Source: Candidatus Ventricola intestinavium (GTDB lineage Bacteria; Bacillota; Clostridia; Christensenellales; Aristaeellaceae). From it: a stretch of DNA of 7,674 nucleotides. Each line of letters begins with the position of its first letter. Position 1 is the stretch's first letter. This document shows, one piece after another, positions 6,153-7,674 of this stretch. The stretch lies in the NCBI GenBank assembly GCA_018715105.1, contig DVMG01000119.1:1-7674 (forward strand). Direction: 5' to 3'. Below the pieces are notes generated by a model. The model saw only the letters and a list, made by a program, of their open reading frames with translations. It did no database searches and was not told the DNA's origin. The position numbers and the translations under genes are program-made.

Positions 6153-6182
6153 ATTGTACCCCGACACCGCGCGCTTTGTCAA
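6153..6182 (-). promoter_or_regulatory. Sigma-A promoter of the Hsp70-like operon
   Basis: On the minus strand a consensus TTGACA (6182-6177) is followed after 18 bases by TACAAT (6158-6153), one mismatch from TATAAT. Transcription should begin near 6146, leaving a leader of about 60 bases. Its -35 overlaps the -35 of the divergent plus-strand promoter. No heat-shock operator is visible. Confidence 0.8.
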
Positions 6183-6205
6183 TTGACCGCAAAGAGTGGT
6201 ATAAT
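6176..6205 (+). promoter_or_regulatory. Extended -10 sigma-A promoter of the RluA-family gene
   Basis: TTGTCA (6176-6181), an 18-base spacer and a perfect TATAAT (6200-6205) preceded by TGG, which gives an extended -10. Transcription should start near 6212, about 37 bases before the ATG. The -35 shares five bases with the opposing promoter's -35. Confidence 0.82.
6178..6187. repeat. 10-bp perfect palindrome at the shared -35 elements
   Basis: GTCAATTGAC is its own reverse complement and overlaps both -35 hexamers of the divergent promoters. It could be a repressor or activator site acting on both genes, or simply a consequence of two overlapping TTGNCA elements. Confidence 0.6.
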
Positions 6206-6248
6206 GAGGATATCCCCATCCGCAAATCCAACATCTCCGGAGGCTATC

Positions 6249-7121
6249 ATGCGCATCCTTACTTATGTAACCACGCAGGAAGACGAAGGGCGCGCGGTGC
6301 GAAGCGTCGTGCCGCGCCAGTTTTCCCTGGGCACGCATGCCTTCAGGCGGCTGAAGGCGCGCAGCGCCATCCTGCTTGACGGCGCGCCCGTGCACGCCGG
6401 ATGCATTCTGCGCGCCGGGCAGACGCTGCAGCTCTGCCTTGACAACGGCGCCGATGCCTGCCCCGCGCCTTCTTCCCTCATCCGCTACATCGACGCAGAC
6501 ATGCTCATCGCCTGCAAGGATGCGCCCCTGGCCACGCTGCCCGGTTCGCACATCCGCACGGACACCCTGCGCGAACGGCTGGCCGCCGAGCTCGGAGAGG
6601 ATGCACGCACGTTTTCCTATCATCCGGTCAACCGGCTTGACAAGGGCACAAGCGGCCTTTTGTGCGTCGCCCGTCACGCGCACGCGCAGCGCCTGCTCGC
6701 CTCGCAGCTGCACAAAGGCGGTTTTGAGCGTGAATATCTCGCCGTAACCGATGGAATTCCCGCACAGGAATCCGGCAGGATCGATGCGCCCATTGCCCGC
6801 GCGGGCACCGGGGCGCGGCGCATGGTGCGGCCGGATGGCCGCCCCGCCGTCACGCACTACCGCGTCGAGCGCGTCTGCGGGGCGCGCGCTCTTCTGCGCC
6901 TTCGGCTTGAAACCGGGCGCACGCACCAGATCCGCGTCCATCTGGCGCATATCGGCTGCCCGGTGGCGGGTGATTATCTCTATGGGCGCGCGCTTGCGGG
7001 CCTTCCCGACCGTTTTGCGCTTCATTCGGCGCGCATCGTCCTGACGCAGCCGATCACCGGCGCCCGGCTGGAGTTTGACGAGCCGCTGCCCGCGGCGCTG
7101 TGCGCCCTGCTTGTCCCCTGA
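6249..7121 (+). CDS. RluA-family pseudouridine synthase (290 aa)
   Basis: Isomerises specific uridines to pseudouridine in rRNA or tRNA, without a cofactor, in the cytoplasm. Residues about 12-64 form an S4-like RNA-binding segment (FRRLKARSAILLDGAPVHAG). The catalytic motif HPVNRLDKGTSGLLCVAR is at 125-142, with the nucleophile Asp131. The second family signature, GRTHQIRVHLAHIGCPVAGD, is at 223-242, followed by YLYG and the late LHSARIVL strand (258-265). The 290-residue length matches the RluA/RluD group of Bacillota. The target uridine cannot be told from sequence alone, so no rlu letter is assigned. The frame extends upstream to 6183, but those codons lie inside the promoter spacer and -10; the ATG at 6249 has GGAGG (6239-6243) five bases before it. 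Confidence 0.96.
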   Translation: MRILTYVTTQEDEGRAVRSVVPRQFSLGTHAFRRLKARSAILLDGAPVHAGCILRAGQTLQLCLDNGADACPAPSSLIRYIDADMLIACKDAPLATLPGSHIRTDTLRERLAAELGEDARTFSYHPVNRLDKGTSGLLCVARHAHAQRLLASQLHKGGFEREYLAVTDGIPAQESGRIDAPIARAGTGARRMVRPDGRPAVTHYRVERVCGARALLRLRLETGRTHQIRVHLAHIGCPVAGDYLYGRALAGLPDRFALHSARIVLTQPITGARLEFDEPLPAALCALLVP

Positions 7122-7187
7122 ATCTGGCAGGGGCTGTCAACATGCATTTTCCAGTCATCAAAGCCTCTGTTTTCGCCATCCTAACGG

Positions 7188-7201
7188 AGAGATCATTCTC
7201 T
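7188..7201 (+). other. Small hairpin just upstream of the 88-aa gene's ribosome binding site
   Basis: AGAGA (7188-7192) and TCTCT (7197-7201) form a perfect 5-bp stem around TCAT, ending directly beside the GGGAGG ribosome binding site. It may modulate access to that site or just be an incidental structure; the stem is AU-containing and modest. No clear promoter was found in the 93-base gap after the RluA stop, so read-through from that gene is the simplest expression route. Confidence 0.4.
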
Positions 7202-7214
7202 GGGAGGCGATATC

Positions 7215-7481
7215 ATGTTTACAGACAGCCGAGAAAACCCCTGCTCATGGCGCTGGAATCCGCCGCGGCACCAGGAGTTTGCCGCCGAGCTTTCCTTCGT
7301 GCCGGATGATGTGCAAAGCGCCACAGAGTGCACGGGGCTGATGCAGACGGTGCCAGATACGCAGGGCGCGGCCGATGCGATGGCCGGCCTGCTGTCCATT
7401 CTTCCCGTCAAGCCGCAGGGCAATCCGGGCAAGGATAACCCGAACAACGATCCGTCGGAAATCCGGTTTCACAGAAAATAA
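7215..7481 (+). CDS. Small hypothetical protein (88 aa), unrecognised
   Basis: Supported as a real gene by GGGAGG seven bases before the ATG, its position between RluA and a strong terminator, and the absence of a better frame. The protein is acidic in the middle and basic at the end, without a signal peptide or membrane segment. Residues 1-20 are rich in Trp, Arg and Pro (SWRWNPPRH). A compact central part contains VPDDVQSATECTGLMQTVP (29-47), with Cys39, then a short helix (AADAMAGLLSIL, 52-63). The tail (68-88) is Asn/Pro/Lys rich and likely disordered. The SATECTGL stretch reminds me of short uncharacterised clostridial proteins, but this is an impression from memory. No function is proposed. 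Confidence 0.7.
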   Translation: MFTDSRENPCSWRWNPPRHQEFAAELSFVPDDVQSATECTGLMQTVPDTQGAADAMAGLLSILPVKPQGNPGKDNPNNDPSEIRFHRK

Positions 7482-7512
7482 GACGCCGGACTCCTTCCGA
7501 AAAACCAGACAG

Positions 7513-7567
7513 AAAGCGGCAGCCTTCTTCTTTTGAAGACAAGGGCTGCCGCTTTTTATTCCTTTTT
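7513..7567 (+). terminator. Strong rho-independent terminator after the 88-aa gene
   Basis: AAAGCGGCAGCC (7513-7524) pairs perfectly with GGCTGCCGCTTT (7544-7555), a 12-bp stem, with an inner 5-bp stem TCTTC/GAAGA (7526-7530, 7535-7539) capped by a TTTT loop. The outer stem is followed by TTTTTATT and then another T run (7563-7568). It sits about 30 bases after the stop codon at 7481. On the minus strand the stem is followed only by a broken T run, so it is weaker for a convergent gene. Confidence 0.92.
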
Positions 7568-7602
7568 TCTGTGAATCGTTTCGGCTCCTCCCCGCGGCCT
7601 CC

Positions 7603-7674
7603 TCAGGCCAGCTTCCGGCCCATCAGCACGCCCATGGCGGAGGCCATCATCAGCCCGCGCGTCCAGCCGGAGGA
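7603..7674 (-). CDS. Possible C-terminal end of a convergent gene (23 residues)
   Basis: The minus strand is open from the right edge to a TGA at 7605-7603, encoding SSGWTRGLMMASAMGVLMGRKLA. The Gly/Met/Ala-rich hydrophobic stretch ending in a basic tip looks like the end of a membrane or glycine-zipper protein. It lies next to the terminator in the convergent arrangement expected at an operon boundary. It is too short to identify, and chance openness is possible. Confidence 0.45.
   Translation of the reverse strand, partial: SSGWTRGLMMASAMGVLMGRKLA

Noticed and set aside
6183..6248. Extended N-terminus for the RluA-family protein from an upstream start
   Set aside because: These codons include the promoter spacer and -10 element, so they would not be in the transcript. 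The ATG at 6249 has its own GGAGG.
6102..7025. A 307-codon minus-strand open frame opposite the RluA-family gene
   Set aside because: The plus strand has intact catalytic motifs of the RluA family, a promoter and a ribosome binding site. The antisense product has no recognisable domain.

Overview
The window looks like chromosomal DNA from a high-GC member of the Bacillota, probably a Clostridia-type gut or anaerobic lineage. Three things point there. One gene belongs to the small DUF896/YnzC family, which is essentially restricted to Bacillota. The GlcN6P deaminase has the Bacillus-style GIGRNGHIGFNEP active-site motif. Nearly every gene has a strong AGGAGG-type ribosome binding site and recognisable sigma-A promoters (TTGACA/TATAAT). 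No mobile element, tRNA, rRNA or CRISPR array was found, and no intergenic gap exceeds about 165 bases.

Layout: seven genes run leftward (minus strand) from 6085 to 1. First is a two-gene operon (6085 to 3324): a 286-aa membrane protein overlapping by ATGA a 634-aa Hsp70-like ATPase whose substrate-binding domain is replaced by a helical region and a glycine-rich membrane hairpin. Next comes a catabolic nagB-nagA pair for amino-sugar phosphates (3191 to 1353) with its own extended -10 promoter. It is followed by a Nudix-fold protein whose catalytic glutamates are missing (1271 to 810). A separate promoter abutting the Nudix stop codon drives a DUF896/YnzC-like protein (743 to 534) and probably argS, whose 5' portion (435 to 1) runs off the left edge.

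To the right, a RluA-family pseudouridine synthase (6249-7121) and a small unrecognised 88-aa protein (7215-7481) run on the plus strand and end at a strong rho-independent terminator (7513-7560). The last 72 bases may hold the C-terminal end of a convergent gene. The RluA gene and the Hsp70-like operon diverge from a shared control region in which the two -35 hexamers overlap within a 10-bp perfect palindrome, so the two promoters probably compete.

Biologically, nagB and nagA convert GlcNAc-6-P to fructose-6-P plus ammonia and acetate. argS and the RluA protein are translation and RNA-modification housekeeping. The part that looks least described is the Hsp70-like/membrane-protein pair. It has intact nucleotide-binding signatures, no canonical peptide-binding domain, membrane segments in both partners, and a partner C-terminus that faintly resembles the end of GrpE. 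A membrane-bound Hsp70-type machine with its own exchange factor is a reasonable hypothesis, not a demonstrated function.
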